From Chitinophaga silvatica (GTDB lineage Bacteria; Bacteroidota; Bacteroidia; Chitinophagales; Chitinophagaceae): a stretch of 64,000 nt of DNA. The stretch covers positions 248,001-312,000 of the forward strand of contig NZ_QPMM01000009.1 in assembly GCF_003419895.1 (NCBI RefSeq). Reading direction: 5' to 3'. Under the pieces are notes generated by a model, which had not been told where the DNA came from, did not search any database, and saw only the letters and a program-made list of their open reading frames with translations. The position numbers and the translations under genes were made by a program. The number at the start of each line of letters is the position of its first letter. Positions within the stretch are counted from its first letter, which is position 1. Of the stretch, positions 9,218 to 18,042 are shown in pieces.

Positions 9218-9967
9218 ATGAGTTACAGGTCATTTATTGTACTTCCCTTGCTGGTATGTTTTCTGGCCATCAATTCCCAGGCACAGACACTAAAGAATTT
9301 TCTCGATAATAAAGATTCTTCATTTACCTGGTTAGGGATAGATTTTACACAAGCCCGTTTAATTGGTGATGCAGGTGCCAACTTAGACGATATTATTCCC
9401 CGTCATTTTGCCGGTATCAATCAGGTAGTGGTAAATGAACCTAAAAAGTATGATATCGCAGGAGCTTTCCACCACAATAATTTTAATTCAGACATTTCCC
9501 TGGTTAATAAACGTAATGAATCTGTAAATAAAGAAACCTTTAAATCAGATAACACCAGCGATTTCACCAGACTAACCAATGATGATATTATCCGCCAGGT
9601 AAAATCATACGATTTTGCAGGAAAGAAGGGAATTGGTATCATGATGTTCGTTGAAGCCATGAATAAAACAGGAAAACAGCTCTCTGCTTATGTTACTTTC
9701 GTTGATATGGGTAAAAAGAATGTTTTGCTGACTGAAAGGATGACTGCTAAAACTGGTATGGGTTGGGGATTTCGTAACTTCTGGGCATTACCTGTAAGTT
9801 ATGTTCTGAACCATTTTGATTCTGATTATAACAAAATCAAGGAAAAATATGCCAACGCCCAGGATCCTGAAGAAGAAAAACCAGTAGCTCCGGCTGCAAA
9901 AAAGGATACCAAAACCGGCGTAGCAGTTAAGGAAGAAACTAAAAAACAGCCTAAAAAGAAGGGGTAG
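9218..9967 (+). CDS. Conserved exported protein of the pigment cluster, unknown function
   Basis: A 249-residue protein with a cleavable signal peptide ('MSYRSFIVLPLLVCFLAINSQAQ') and a charged, low-complexity tail rich in Lys, Glu and Pro in the last about 40 residues. No catalytic motif was recognised. It starts 6 bp after the dehydratase gene and ends 7 bp before the thioesterase gene, so it is part of the operon. A periplasmic role in pigment handling is inferred only from position and signal peptide. Confidence 0.7.
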   Translation: MSYRSFIVLPLLVCFLAINSQAQTLKNFLDNKDSSFTWLGIDFTQARLIGDAGANLDDIIPRHFAGINQVVVNEPKKYDIAGAFHHNNFNSDISLVNKRNESVNKETFKSDNTSDFTRLTNDDIIRQVKSYDFAGKKGIGIMMFVEAMNKTGKQLSAYVTFVDMGKKNVLLTERMTAKTGMGWGFRNFWALPVSYVLNHFDSDYNKIKEKYANAQDPEEEKPVAPAAKKDTKTGVAVKEETKKQPKKKG

Positions 9968-9974
9968 AAAGAAT

Positions 9975-10394
9975 ATGTCGATTACAGCACGTACCGAAAT
10001 ACTAATAAGATTTAATGAAGCAGATCCGCTGGGAATAGTATGGCACGGGCATTATGTGCAGTATTTCGAAGATGGAAGAGAAGCATTTGGTGAAAAATAC
10101 GGGTTACGATACCTCGATATTTTCGCTGAAGGATATACTGTTCCTGTAGTAAATATACAATGCGACTACAAGCGATCTTTACGCTATGGCGATAAGGTAG
10201 TAGTGGAAACGAGGTATGTGGACGACATGGCGGCAAAAATTAAATTTGAATATACGCTCACTAATCCGGCTACGGGTGAAGTAGTGGCCAAAGGTTCTTC
10301 TGTTCAGGTTTTTCTGGATAAAGAAACCTCCACACTTCAACTAATCACTCCACCCTTTTTTACTGAGTGGAAAAAGCGTAATGGATTAATTTAA
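9975..10394 (+). CDS. Acyl-CoA/acyl-ACP thioesterase (4HBT family)
   Basis: A 139-residue hot-dog thioesterase. The 4-hydroxybenzoyl-CoA thioesterase signature 'RFNEADPLGIVWHGHYVQYF' (residues 11-30) carries the catalytic-position Asp. Aryl polyene clusters encode such a thioesterase, thought to release or edit acyl chains on the ACP. It lies between the exported protein gene and a ketosynthase with gaps of 7 and 10 bp. Whether it makes the free polyene acid or proofreads aberrant chains cannot be told from the sequence. Confidence 0.85.
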   Translation: MSITARTEILIRFNEADPLGIVWHGHYVQYFEDGREAFGEKYGLRYLDIFAEGYTVPVVNIQCDYKRSLRYGDKVVVETRYVDDMAAKIKFEYTLTNPATGEVVAKGSSVQVFLDKETSTLQLITPPFFTEWKKRNGLI

Positions 10395-10404
10395 CTGAGG
10401 GAAT

Positions 10405-11541
10405 ATGCAAGTCTTTGTAGTAGCAGATAATATTGTGAGTCCACTCGGAAATACAACCCGGGAAAACTTTGACAAGGTATTGCAGGGTAGCAGTGGAATT
10501 ACAAGACATGAAAATACTACGTTTGCAGATGCTCCATTTTTTGGTGCTTTAATGGCACCGGGCCAACTGGATGATTATATAGCTCCCTATAACCTGGCTG
10601 GTTACACTCGCTTCGAGAAAATGGTAATAGTGTCTGTAGCTTCGGTACTGGAACAAACCGGCATTAGCCTGTCTGATTCCCGTACCGGATTTATTGTGTC
10701 TACTACCAAAGGAAATATAGAGTTACTGGAACAACATTACGGGAATAAGATACCGTTACCGGAAATGCAACTCTCCCATACTGCAAAAAAAATAGGTAAA
10801 TATTTCAATGCAGTAAATGACCCAATCGTGATCAGTAGTGCCTGTATATCCGGACTAGTGGCTGTTTTAACAGGCAGGCGTCTGATAGCTTCAGGGAGAT
10901 ATGATCATGTGGTAGTTACAGGGGCTGATGCATTTACCCGTTTTGTTTTATCCGGGTTTCAATCTTTTCAGGCTGTCAGCGCCCAACCATGCCAACCATT
11001 TGATACTAATCGCAGCGGGGTTACATTGGGGGAAGGTGCTGCCACCATTTTACTTAGTAAGGATTCCACCAACGCCACTTTTTTAGTAGGAGACGGTGGA
11101 ATTAGTAATGATGCCAACCATATATCAGGACCTTCCCGTACAGGAATGGAACTGGCTAATGTAATGCAGCAGGCAATAGAAAGAAGTGGTCTGACTCCTG
11201 GCGAAATAGATTTTGTATCGGCCCATGGTACTGCCACTTTGTATAACGATGAAATGGAAGCAAAAGCATTGCATCATGCTGGTTTAGCAACCGTACCAGT
11301 GAATAGTTTAAAAGGTTACTATGGCCATACTTTAGGGGCTGCAGGGCTTATCGAGGCCATAATAAGCATGCAGGCCGCAAAAGCTGGAGTAATTTTACCT
11401 ACAAAAGGTTTTGAAACCTTGGGGGTATCTATGCCTGTGAAGGTAGCAAACCAATTGCAAAACAAAGAATGCCGCCATTTCCTGAAAACAGTTTCGGGCT
11501 TCGGCGGATGTAATGCAGCCATGGTTTTTACCAACATATAA
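10405..11541 (+). CDS. Beta-ketoacyl-ACP synthase (FabF-like), active
   Basis: A 378-residue ketosynthase with intact catalytic residues: Cys147 in 'ISSACISGLVAVLTG', His in 'SAHGTATLYNDEMEAKAL', and Lys/His in 'NSLKGYYGHTLGAAGLIEA'. It is about 30 residues shorter than the first ketosynthase and has a divergent N-terminus ('MQVFVVADNIVSPLGNTT'). It probably performs a particular step of polyene elongation, for instance early rounds on the coumaroyl starter; this division of labour is inference. It starts 10 bp after the thioesterase gene. Confidence 0.88.
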   Translation: MQVFVVADNIVSPLGNTTRENFDKVLQGSSGITRHENTTFADAPFFGALMAPGQLDDYIAPYNLAGYTRFEKMVIVSVASVLEQTGISLSDSRTGFIVSTTKGNIELLEQHYGNKIPLPEMQLSHTAKKIGKYFNAVNDPIVISSACISGLVAVLTGRRLIASGRYDHVVVTGADAFTRFVLSGFQSFQAVSAQPCQPFDTNRSGVTLGEGAATILLSKDSTNATFLVGDGGISNDANHISGPSRTGMELANVMQQAIERSGLTPGEIDFVSAHGTATLYNDEMEAKALHHAGLATVPVNSLKGYYGHTLGAAGLIEAIISMQAAKAGVILPTKGFETLGVSMPVKVANQLQNKECRHFLKTVSGFGGCNAAMVFTNI

Positions 11542-11577
11542 TAATAACAGTAAATCCAAAAAATAAAATCGATCCTC

Positions 11578-12639
11578 GTGTTTAATAAAGAAACAAAAAC
11601 AGCGCTGGAAGCACAAGAAGCAGCATTACGCCTGGCTTTTGCTCCGGTGGCATTTCAGGCAACCAGGGCATTGCGCGATATGGGTATACTAACAGCCATT
11701 AGTAATAGTCGTTCGGCCGGTACCACGATTGAAGACATAATGGAGAAAACCAACTTAAATCGTTATGCCGTAAGAGTACTGCTGGAAGCAGGTTTGGGGA
11801 TGGAATTAATCATCGTTAACAATAAACGATACACACTTACCAAAACCGGTTACTTTATTTTACACGATCGCCTTACTCGTATCAATATGGATTTTTCTCA
11901 GGACATCTGCTACAAAGGTATGAATCACCTGCAGGAAAGCCTGAGAGACGGTAAACCAGCCGGATTAAGAGAATTAGGACCCTGGGATACCATTTATCCG
12001 GGCTTGTCATTGCTACCTCCTGAAATTGGTAAAAGCTGGTTCGATTTCGACCACTATTACTCCGATCTGGCTACTCCGGCAGCATTGAATATTGTATTTG
12101 AACATAAACCCAAAAAATTACTCGATATTGGCGGTAACACCGGAAAATGGGCTTTAGCTTGTACAGCTAAGGATCCTGATGTAGAAATCACTATATTCGA
12201 TTTACCCGGACAAGCCGGTATTGCACAGCAGAAACTGAAAGAAGCGGGGGTCGACCATCGTGTGAATTTCCATATTGCTAACATCCTGCATGAAGAAGTG
12301 CCTTTCCCTGAAGGGTTCGACGCTATCTGGATGAGCCAGTTCCTGGATTGTTTTTCAGAATCAGAAATAGTTTCCATCTTAAAACGTTGCAGAGAAGCAC
12401 TAAATGACGGCGGAACCATCTATATTCTTGAACCATTCTGGGATAGACAACAATTCAAGTCTGCAGCTTTTTGCCTTCAGCAAACATCGCTCTATTTTAC
12501 AGCGATGGCTAATGGTAACAGTCAGATGTATCATTCAGAAGATTTCCTGCAATGCATTGATGATGCAGGGTTGAAAGTAGTTTCTACCAACGACCGGATG
12601 GGGATTAACTATACATTACTACAATGTCAGAAGAAATAA
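11578..12639 (+). CDS. O-methyltransferase-like SAM-dependent methyltransferase
   Basis: A 353-residue protein with a GTG start. The N-terminal about 100 residues form a helical/winged-helix dimerisation domain ('TNLNRYAVRVLLEAGLGMEL'). The C-terminal half is a Rossmann methyltransferase with motif I 'LLDIGGNTGKWALAC' (about residues 181-195) and 'FDLPGQ' at the end of strand 2. This layout is shared with plant caffeate-type and polyketide O-methyltransferases, so methylation of the phenolic ring or a ring carbon of the pigment is plausible. It is followed by a 197-bp intergenic stretch holding an inverted repeat. Confidence 0.8.
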   Translation: MFNKETKTALEAQEAALRLAFAPVAFQATRALRDMGILTAISNSRSAGTTIEDIMEKTNLNRYAVRVLLEAGLGMELIIVNNKRYTLTKTGYFILHDRLTRINMDFSQDICYKGMNHLQESLRDGKPAGLRELGPWDTIYPGLSLLPPEIGKSWFDFDHYYSDLATPAALNIVFEHKPKKLLDIGGNTGKWALACTAKDPDVEITIFDLPGQAGIAQQKLKEAGVDHRVNFHIANILHEEVPFPEGFDAIWMSQFLDCFSESEIVSILKRCREALNDGGTIYILEPFWDRQQFKSAAFCLQQTSLYFTAMANGNSQMYHSEDFLQCIDDAGLKVVSTNDRMGINYTLLQCQKK

Positions 12640-12644
12640 ATTTG

Positions 12645-12783
12645 CTCGCAAAGTGGCAAAGCAGCAAAGACGCAAAGAGTTTTGTTTTTAATATCGATTA
12701 ATAGGATTTTTGTACATTAATAACATAATCTCTAATGTAATCATAAAAAACTTTGCTTCTTTGCTACTTTGCTGCTTTGCGAG
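12645..12783. repeat. 33-bp imperfect inverted repeat (CAAAG-rich)
   Basis: The left arm at 12645-12677 and the right arm at 12751-12783 are reverse complements over 33 bp with three mismatches, separated by 73 bp of AT-rich sequence. The arms consist of GCAAAG-like words, a pattern seen as dispersed repeats in many Bacteroidota genomes. It lies between the methyltransferase and halogenase genes and could form a large stem-loop that attenuates or stabilises the transcript. A repetitive extragenic element is the simplest reading. Confidence 0.75.
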
Positions 12784-12836
12784 AAATAAACACAAATCAT
12801 AAATCCCAAATCAATAATTCAAAATCTTCTTCCCTT

Positions 12837-14093
12837 ATGAAAACAGAACAAGTTGATGTTTTAGTAATTGGTGCTGGCCCGGCAGGTACAGTAGCTGCGT
12901 CTATTATTCATCAGGCAGGGTATAAAGTGATGGTAGTAGAAAAGATGCGTTTCCCTCGTTTTGTTATAGGCGAAAGCTTGCTTCCGCGTAGTATGGAAGC
13001 ACTGGAAGAAGCGGGTTTTATTGATGCAATTAAAGAAAAAGGTTTTCAACAGAAATACGGAGCAAAATTCGTCAAGGATGATGCTATTTGTGACTTTACA
13101 TTTAAAGAGCAATTTACTCCCGGCTGGACCTGGACCTGGCAGGTGACCCGTGCAGATTTTGATAAAGCATTGGCCGATTGTCTCGAATCTAAAGGGGTAC
13201 CTATTCATTACGAAACTACTGTAACCAATATAGAATTTAATGGTAGTGATTCTATCACTACTGTAGAAGACAAAGATGGTAATACCTCGCAGATTGCTGC
13301 ACGTTTCATCGTAGATGGAAGTGGCTATGGCAGGGTAATTCCTCGTTTGTTTAATCTGGAGCGTAATTCCAACCTTCAGCCGCGTAAGGCTTTATTTGCC
13401 CATACTGTGGATGAACGCCGCTCTATGGCTGATGAACCTAACCGTATTACCGCTGTAGTACATAAAAAAGGGGTATGGATCTGGATTATTCCTTTCTCTA
13501 CCGGTGTTACTTCTCTGGGTTTTGTGGGTGACCCTGAATTTTTTGAACAATATCCGGGAACCGACGAAGAAAAGTATAGAGCATTGCTGGAAGCAGAACC
13601 TTATACCAGAGAGAGATTCAGGGATGTGGAGTTGGTATTTGAGCCACGTATTCTGCAATCCTGGTCAGCAACTACCGACAAATTTTATGGAGATGGGTTT
13701 GTATTGACAGGAAATGTGACAGAATTTTTAGATCCAATTTTCTCTTCTGGCGTAACTTTGGCTTGTGTATCTGCTCAAACCGCCGCTAAATTGGTGATCA
13801 AAAAACTGAAAGGCGAGGCAGTTGATTGGGAAACCGAGTATATGCAACCAACTATGCAGGGTGTAAATACTTTCCGCTCATATGTAATGGCCTGGTATGA
13901 AGGAACTTTGGATACTATTTTCTTCAGAAAAGATCCTGATCAGCTGATAAAGGAGCAAATATGTTCTGTACTGGCAGGATATGTGTGGGATATGAGTAAT
14001 CCGTTTGTGAATAACCACGAAAATGCGCTTAAACGCCTGGCCAGAACAATTGAATTAACAGATAAATTAAATAGTAGCTCTCATATTGAATAG
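12837..14093 (+). CDS. Flavin-dependent halogenase (flexirubin-type)
   Basis: A 418-residue FAD protein. It has GxGxxG at residues 12-17 ('VIGAGPAGTVA'), a candidate catalytic Lys73 in 'FQQKYGAKFV', the halogenase signature WxWxIP at 214-219 ('GVWIWIIPFS'), and the F-x-x-P-x-x-S-x-G motif at 297-305 ('FLDPIFSSG'). These together distinguish flavin-dependent halogenases from hydroxylating relatives, and many flexirubins are chlorinated, so chlorination of the phenolic ring is the likely reaction. A flavin reductase is not nearby. The ATG at 12837 was chosen over an in-frame one at 12753, which lies inside the inverted repeat. Confidence 0.82.
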   Translation: MKTEQVDVLVIGAGPAGTVAASIIHQAGYKVMVVEKMRFPRFVIGESLLPRSMEALEEAGFIDAIKEKGFQQKYGAKFVKDDAICDFTFKEQFTPGWTWTWQVTRADFDKALADCLESKGVPIHYETTVTNIEFNGSDSITTVEDKDGNTSQIAARFIVDGSGYGRVIPRLFNLERNSNLQPRKALFAHTVDERRSMADEPNRITAVVHKKGVWIWIIPFSTGVTSLGFVGDPEFFEQYPGTDEEKYRALLEAEPYTRERFRDVELVFEPRILQSWSATTDKFYGDGFVLTGNVTEFLDPIFSSGVTLACVSAQTAAKLVIKKLKGEAVDWETEYMQPTMQGVNTFRSYVMAWYEGTLDTIFFRKDPDQLIKEQICSVLAGYVWDMSNPFVNNHENALKRLARTIELTDKLNSSSHIE

Positions 14094-14709
14094 TGAATTG
14101 GCACATATTACTGGTAGCGTCATTATATCACAAAATAAGGTGTATAAGGACGGTGAACTGATTTGGGAACATGATCCGAAGGCGGAAATCAGTGTTTTTA
14201 TGCGTGCTGCTTACGACCAGTTTTCGGGGCAGTATCCCAAATTTCACAAAATGGATGCGCTGAGCAAACTTGGTTGGCTGGCAGCCGAAGTATTAGTGAA
14301 AGACAGCGATATTGCTACCTGTAAGCCGGAGGAAGTTGGATTACTGTTATCAAATCGCAGTAGTAGCCTGGATACCGATGTTCGTTACTTTGAAACGGTA
14401 AAGGAATTTGCCAGTCCGGCACTTTTCGTTTACACATTGCCCAATATAGTAATGGGCGAGATTTCAATCCGGCATGGTTTTAAAGGAGAGAATACTTTCT
14501 TTGTATCTGATTCATTTGATGCTGATCTGATGAGCAACTATGCATCTCAACTTATGGCAACTACCTCATTGAAAAGATGTCTGGTGGGATGGGTAGAGGT
14601 TATGGAGCAACAATACGAGGTCACAATGTTTCTTATAGGCGATAAAGCACACGGTTTGGCACAACCGTTAACAGCAAAGGCTTTAACGTCTTTATATCAT
14701 AATAAATAG
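14086..14709 (+). CDS. Short ketosynthase-like protein lacking the active-site Cys
   Basis: A 207-residue protein with a TTG start overlapping the halogenase stop by eight bases. It resembles the N-terminal half of ketosynthases ('VGLLLSNRSSSLDTDVRYFE', then 'PALFVYTLPNIVMGEISIRHGF'). Where active enzymes have the nucleophilic Cys, this one reads 'NTFFVSDSFDADLMSNY', with no Cys, and the C-terminal His/Lys/His half is absent. It cannot condense on its own and may be a partner or scaffold subunit for one of the true ketosynthases. It is immediately followed by an ACP gene. Confidence 0.7.
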   Translation: MNSELAHITGSVIISQNKVYKDGELIWEHDPKAEISVFMRAAYDQFSGQYPKFHKMDALSKLGWLAAEVLVKDSDIATCKPEEVGLLLSNRSSSLDTDVRYFETVKEFASPALFVYTLPNIVMGEISIRHGFKGENTFFVSDSFDADLMSNYASQLMATTSLKRCLVGWVEVMEQQYEVTMFLIGDKAHGLAQPLTAKALTSLYHNK

Positions 14710-14731
14710 TTTAAATTTTAATCCAATTACA

Positions 14732-14998
14732 GTGGAACAGTTAATGAACGATCTGAAAGCGCAGATCATAGAGCAGTTAAATTTGCAGGAAGTAACCCCT
14801 GAAAACATTGGCAATGATCAACCACTGTTTTCAAAAGAAGGGTTAGGACTGGATTCTATTGATGCTCTTGAGTTGATCGTATTGTTACAGCAGCATTATA
14901 ATATCAGAATCACCAATCCGGACGATGGACCTAAAATTTTCCACTCAGTTCGTTCAATGGCAGAATATATCTCTGCAAATCAAACTATACAAGCATGA
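14732..14998 (+). CDS. Acyl carrier protein (second)
   Basis: An 88-residue ACP with the phosphopantetheine site 'LGLDSIDALELIVLLQQHY', Ser42 being modified. The GTG at 14732 is the likely start, though an in-frame ATG at 14744 would remove only four residues. It overlaps the next ketosynthase by four bases (ATGA), which suggests it is the direct carrier for that enzyme. Two different ACPs in one cluster match aryl polyene systems, where one may carry the starter and the other the growing chain. Confidence 0.9.
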   Translation: MEQLMNDLKAQIIEQLNLQEVTPENIGNDQPLFSKEGLGLDSIDALELIVLLQQHYNIRITNPDDGPKIFHSVRSMAEYISANQTIQA

Positions 14999-16188
14999 GT
15001 GAAAAGGTGTGGATAGCAGGTGGAGGTGTCATAAGCGGAATAGGACTGAATTTACAGTCCTGTTTGCAATCATTCAGGGATAATAAACCTGGAATGACCG
15101 CTATGCAATACCTGTCGTCTGTTCATCGTGCTACTTTTCCCGTAGCCGAGGTAAAGGCAGATAATGCAACATTGGCAGATCTGGCAAGGATGCCTGAAGA
15201 CATTAGTCGAACGGCTCTTCTGAGCATGATAGCTGCACGTGAAGCATGGGAGTCTTCCGGCCTTGGCGATATTTCCCAATATCGTGTTGCTTTTGTTTCA
15301 GGTAATACTGTTGGGGGGATGGATAAAACAGAAGATTTTTTTACAGAATATCTTAAGAATCCTTCTGGTGGCCGCTTACGTCAGGTTGTGCATCACGAAT
15401 GCGGTAGTATCACCGAACTGGTGGCCGATATGTTAGGAGTCCGTCATCATCTCGCAACTATAAGTACTGCCTGTTCTTCCGGTGCTAATGCACTGATGTA
15501 TGGCTCACGCCTTATCAAAAGTAACCAGGTAGATGTTGTAATTGCCGGCGGAACCGACGCGCTTACCCGTTTTACACTCAATGGATTTAATACATTAATG
15601 ATCCTGGATCAGCAAGCCTGCCGGCCATTTGATGAAACCCGTACAGGGCTTAATCTGGGCGAAGGTGCTGGTTATGTTGTAATGGTTTCAGATAGCCTTG
15701 CGGCTCAGATTCAACCCTGGTGCAGACTAAGCGGGTTTGGAAATGCCAATGATGCTTATCACCAGACTGCTTCCTCTCCCGATGGAACCGGAAACTATCT
15801 GGCAATGAAAGCTGCTCTTGATAGAAGTGGATTGCAACCGCAACAAATAGGATATATTAATCTGCATGGAACCGGAACTCAGAATAATGATGTGGCAGAA
15901 GGATTGGCTATCGATAAATTATTTGCCCCTTCATTCCCATTGGTGAGTTCAACGAAATCCTTTACCGGCCACACTTTAGGAGCCAGCGGAGGAATTGAGG
16001 CAGTGTTTTCAGCATTGTCTGTAAAAGAAGGGATAGTATACCCAAATGCAAGATTTATGCATCAAATGAAGGAAATTCCTTTTGCTCCTGAAACTCAGTT
16101 TAGCACAGGTCATAATTTCCAGCATGTGATGTCAAATTCTTTTGGGTTTGGTGGTAATTGTTCCAGTCTGATTTTTTCAAAAGCTTAA
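14995..16188 (+). CDS. Beta-ketoacyl-ACP synthase (FabF-like), probable KS-alpha
   Basis: A 397-residue ketosynthase with Cys160 in 'STACSSGANALMYG', His in 'NLHGTGTQNNDVAEG' and Lys/His in 'SSTKSFTGHTLGASGG', and the C-terminal 'NSFGFGGNCSSLI'. Coupled by ATGA overlap to the ACP before it and followed 17 bp later by a Cys-less ketosynthase relative, it has the gene order of a KS-alpha/chain-length-factor pair, as ApeO/ApeC in aryl polyene synthesis. It is therefore the best candidate for iterative chain elongation. Confidence 0.88.
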   Translation: MSEKVWIAGGGVISGIGLNLQSCLQSFRDNKPGMTAMQYLSSVHRATFPVAEVKADNATLADLARMPEDISRTALLSMIAAREAWESSGLGDISQYRVAFVSGNTVGGMDKTEDFFTEYLKNPSGGRLRQVVHHECGSITELVADMLGVRHHLATISTACSSGANALMYGSRLIKSNQVDVVIAGGTDALTRFTLNGFNTLMILDQQACRPFDETRTGLNLGEGAGYVVMVSDSLAAQIQPWCRLSGFGNANDAYHQTASSPDGTGNYLAMKAALDRSGLQPQQIGYINLHGTGTQNNDVAEGLAIDKLFAPSFPLVSSTKSFTGHTLGASGGIEAVFSALSVKEGIVYPNARFMHQMKEIPFAPETQFSTGHNFQHVMSNSFGFGGNCSSLIFSKA

Positions 16189-16205
16189 AAACAACAGCAA
16201 TATTC

Positions 16206-17273
16206 ATGAATATTTATATTAATGGTACCGGTTGTGTTTCTCCGCAGCTTACTGCGCAAGGTGGCCCTTTGCTTGGTACGCTGAAAGAATACGAACAGGT
16301 TCGCCTGGCTGTTGTTGATCCGGATTATAAACAGTGGATAGATCTCAAACAGATTCGCAGAATGAGCCGCATTGTGAAAATGGGCGTTGCTGCTGCTAAT
16401 CTTAGCCTCGAATCTGCCGGTCTTTCAACTCCCGATGCTATTATCACAGGAACTGCCTACGGATGCTTAGACGATACCGGCGTGTTTCTGACCAAAATGG
16501 TAAATCAGCAGGAAGAAATGCTTACTCCAACTGCTTTTATTCAAAGTACCCATAATACCGTAGCCGGACAGATTGCATTACTCCTGCAATGCCATGGCTA
16601 TAACAATACATTTGTACACCGGGGATTTTCATTTGAAAATGCATTGGTTGATGCTATCTTAATTCTAGGTGAAGGAAGCGCTGAAAATATTTTGGTTGGA
16701 GGGATGGATGAAATTACCAATCATAGCCATCAAATTTTATCGCGGTTTGGCATCTATAAAAAAGCTCCAGTAAAAACAATGGATCTTTTAAATAGTCCTG
16801 AACCCGGAACCATTGCTGGTGAAGGTGCGGCATTTCTAACCCTGAGCAATACCAAAGGTCCTGGATGCACCACTATGCTAACAGGAGTTTCTACCTTGTA
16901 TAAACCACTTTGGGAAGGTGAAGTAATTGGTCATATCGTTAAGTTCCTTGAAAGTAATAACTGTACACCAGAAGATATAGATTTATTGGTGACAGGCAGA
17001 AACGGAGATATAGACCAGGATGAAATGTATGAAGAAGTTGCAGCGGCCTTATTTCCGGATCATCCGGAAGCCTGCTTTAAACACCTGTGTGGCGAATATC
17101 CTACTGCCACTGCATTTGGAACATGGATGGCGAACGCGTTGATCGCTGAGCAAACAGTTCCTGAAGCAGCAATGTTTTACGGAAATCCACCTGAAAAAAT
17201 TAATAAAATACTCTTATACAACCACCATCAGGGAACTCACCATTCCTTTATTTTACTGAGCCATGTTGAATAA
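16206..17273 (+). CDS. Ketosynthase-like chain-length-factor candidate (no active Cys)
   Basis: A 355-residue ketosynthase-fold protein. The position of the nucleophile reads 'NNTFVHRGFSFENALVDAIL', so the Cys is missing, and the His motifs of the second half are altered ('VTGRNGDIDQDEMYEEV'). This is the mark of a KS-beta/chain length factor, which pairs with a true ketosynthase and sets the product length. The ATG at 16206 gives a normal ketosynthase N-terminus ('MNIYINGTGCVSPQ'); an upstream in-frame ATG at 16158 would run inside the preceding gene. Confidence 0.78.
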   Translation: MNIYINGTGCVSPQLTAQGGPLLGTLKEYEQVRLAVVDPDYKQWIDLKQIRRMSRIVKMGVAAANLSLESAGLSTPDAIITGTAYGCLDDTGVFLTKMVNQQEEMLTPTAFIQSTHNTVAGQIALLLQCHGYNNTFVHRGFSFENALVDAILILGEGSAENILVGGMDEITNHSHQILSRFGIYKKAPVKTMDLLNSPEPGTIAGEGAAFLTLSNTKGPGCTTMLTGVSTLYKPLWEGEVIGHIVKFLESNNCTPEDIDLLVTGRNGDIDQDEMYEEVAAALFPDHPEACFKHLCGEYPTATAFGTWMANALIAEQTVPEAAMFYGNPPEKINKILLYNHHQGTHHSFILLSHVE

Positions 17274-18042
17274 CCGGATCGTAAATATCATTGTTATTTT
17301 CAGTTTATTACTGATCCTGTTCCTTCATAAAGGAATGGGATATAACATTGCAATATGGTGGTATGCCGTACCAATACTCGTGTTTTTGCCTCTTACTATT
17401 CGAGGGGCAATGAATGTTGGCTCTGGATATTTTATGAAAGTTATTTGCAAAGCCACTACTTCCGAAAAGGTAGTGGCTTTATCGTTTGATGATGGCCCTC
17501 TTCCCACTTACACTCCCGTAATACTGGATGTATTAAAGATGGAAAAAGTGGCAGCTGCATTCTTTTGCATAGGTAAACATATTACTGGTAACGAACACTT
17601 ACTGCAACGCATCTACGCCGAAGGACATGCAATAGGCAACCATACTTATTCCCATGCCTTCTGGTTTGATATGAAACTCTCTGGTAGTATGCTGAAAGAT
17701 ATGCAGCAGATGGATGTTATGACCACTACAGCTACAGGCCTGCAACCACGCTTGTTTCGTCCGCCCTACGGGGTTACAAACCCTAATCTGGCAAGGGCTG
17801 TAAAAGCCGGTGGCTATATCCCGGTAGGATGGAATATCAGATCATTGGATACAGTTGCCAAAAACCAGGACGAATTATTAAATAGGGTAGTGTCTCAGTT
17901 ACAACCAGGGGCCGTAATCCTTTTGCATGATACCTGCCAGATAACGGCTGAAATATTACCTACACTCATTAACCGTATTCGGGAACAGGGTTATAGGTTT
18001 GAAAGAATTGATAAAATGTTAAATCTGCCAGCTTATGTATAA
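17263..18042 (+). CDS. Polysaccharide deacetylase (NodB-like) family protein
   Basis: A 259-residue protein with two N-terminal hydrophobic segments (residues about 6-24 and 28-45), then a NodB homology domain. Visible motifs are 'ALSFDDGPLPTYTP' with the metal/catalytic Asp pair, 'GNHTYSHAFW' with the metal His residues, and 'RPPYGVTNP'. The family removes acyl groups from sugars or related amides, usually outside the cytoplasm. It overlaps the chain-length-factor gene by 11 bases and the LolA gene by eight. Its substrate here is unknown; processing of a pigment-lipid conjugate is only a guess from position. Confidence 0.85.
   Translation: MLNNRIVNIIVIFSLLLILFLHKGMGYNIAIWWYAVPILVFLPLTIRGAMNVGSGYFMKVICKATTSEKVVALSFDDGPLPTYTPVILDVLKMEKVAAAFFCIGKHITGNEHLLQRIYAEGHAIGNHTYSHAFWFDMKLSGSMLKDMQQMDVMTTTATGLQPRLFRPPYGVTNPNLARAVKAGGYIPVGWNIRSLDTVAKNQDELLNRVVSQLQPGAVILLHDTCQITAEILPTLINRIREQGYRFERIDKMLNLPAYV

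Noticed and set aside
12753..12836. An N-terminal 28-residue extension of the halogenase
   Set aside because: The extra part lies in the inverted repeat and AT-rich spacer, and the ATG at 12837 sits directly before the FAD-binding motif.
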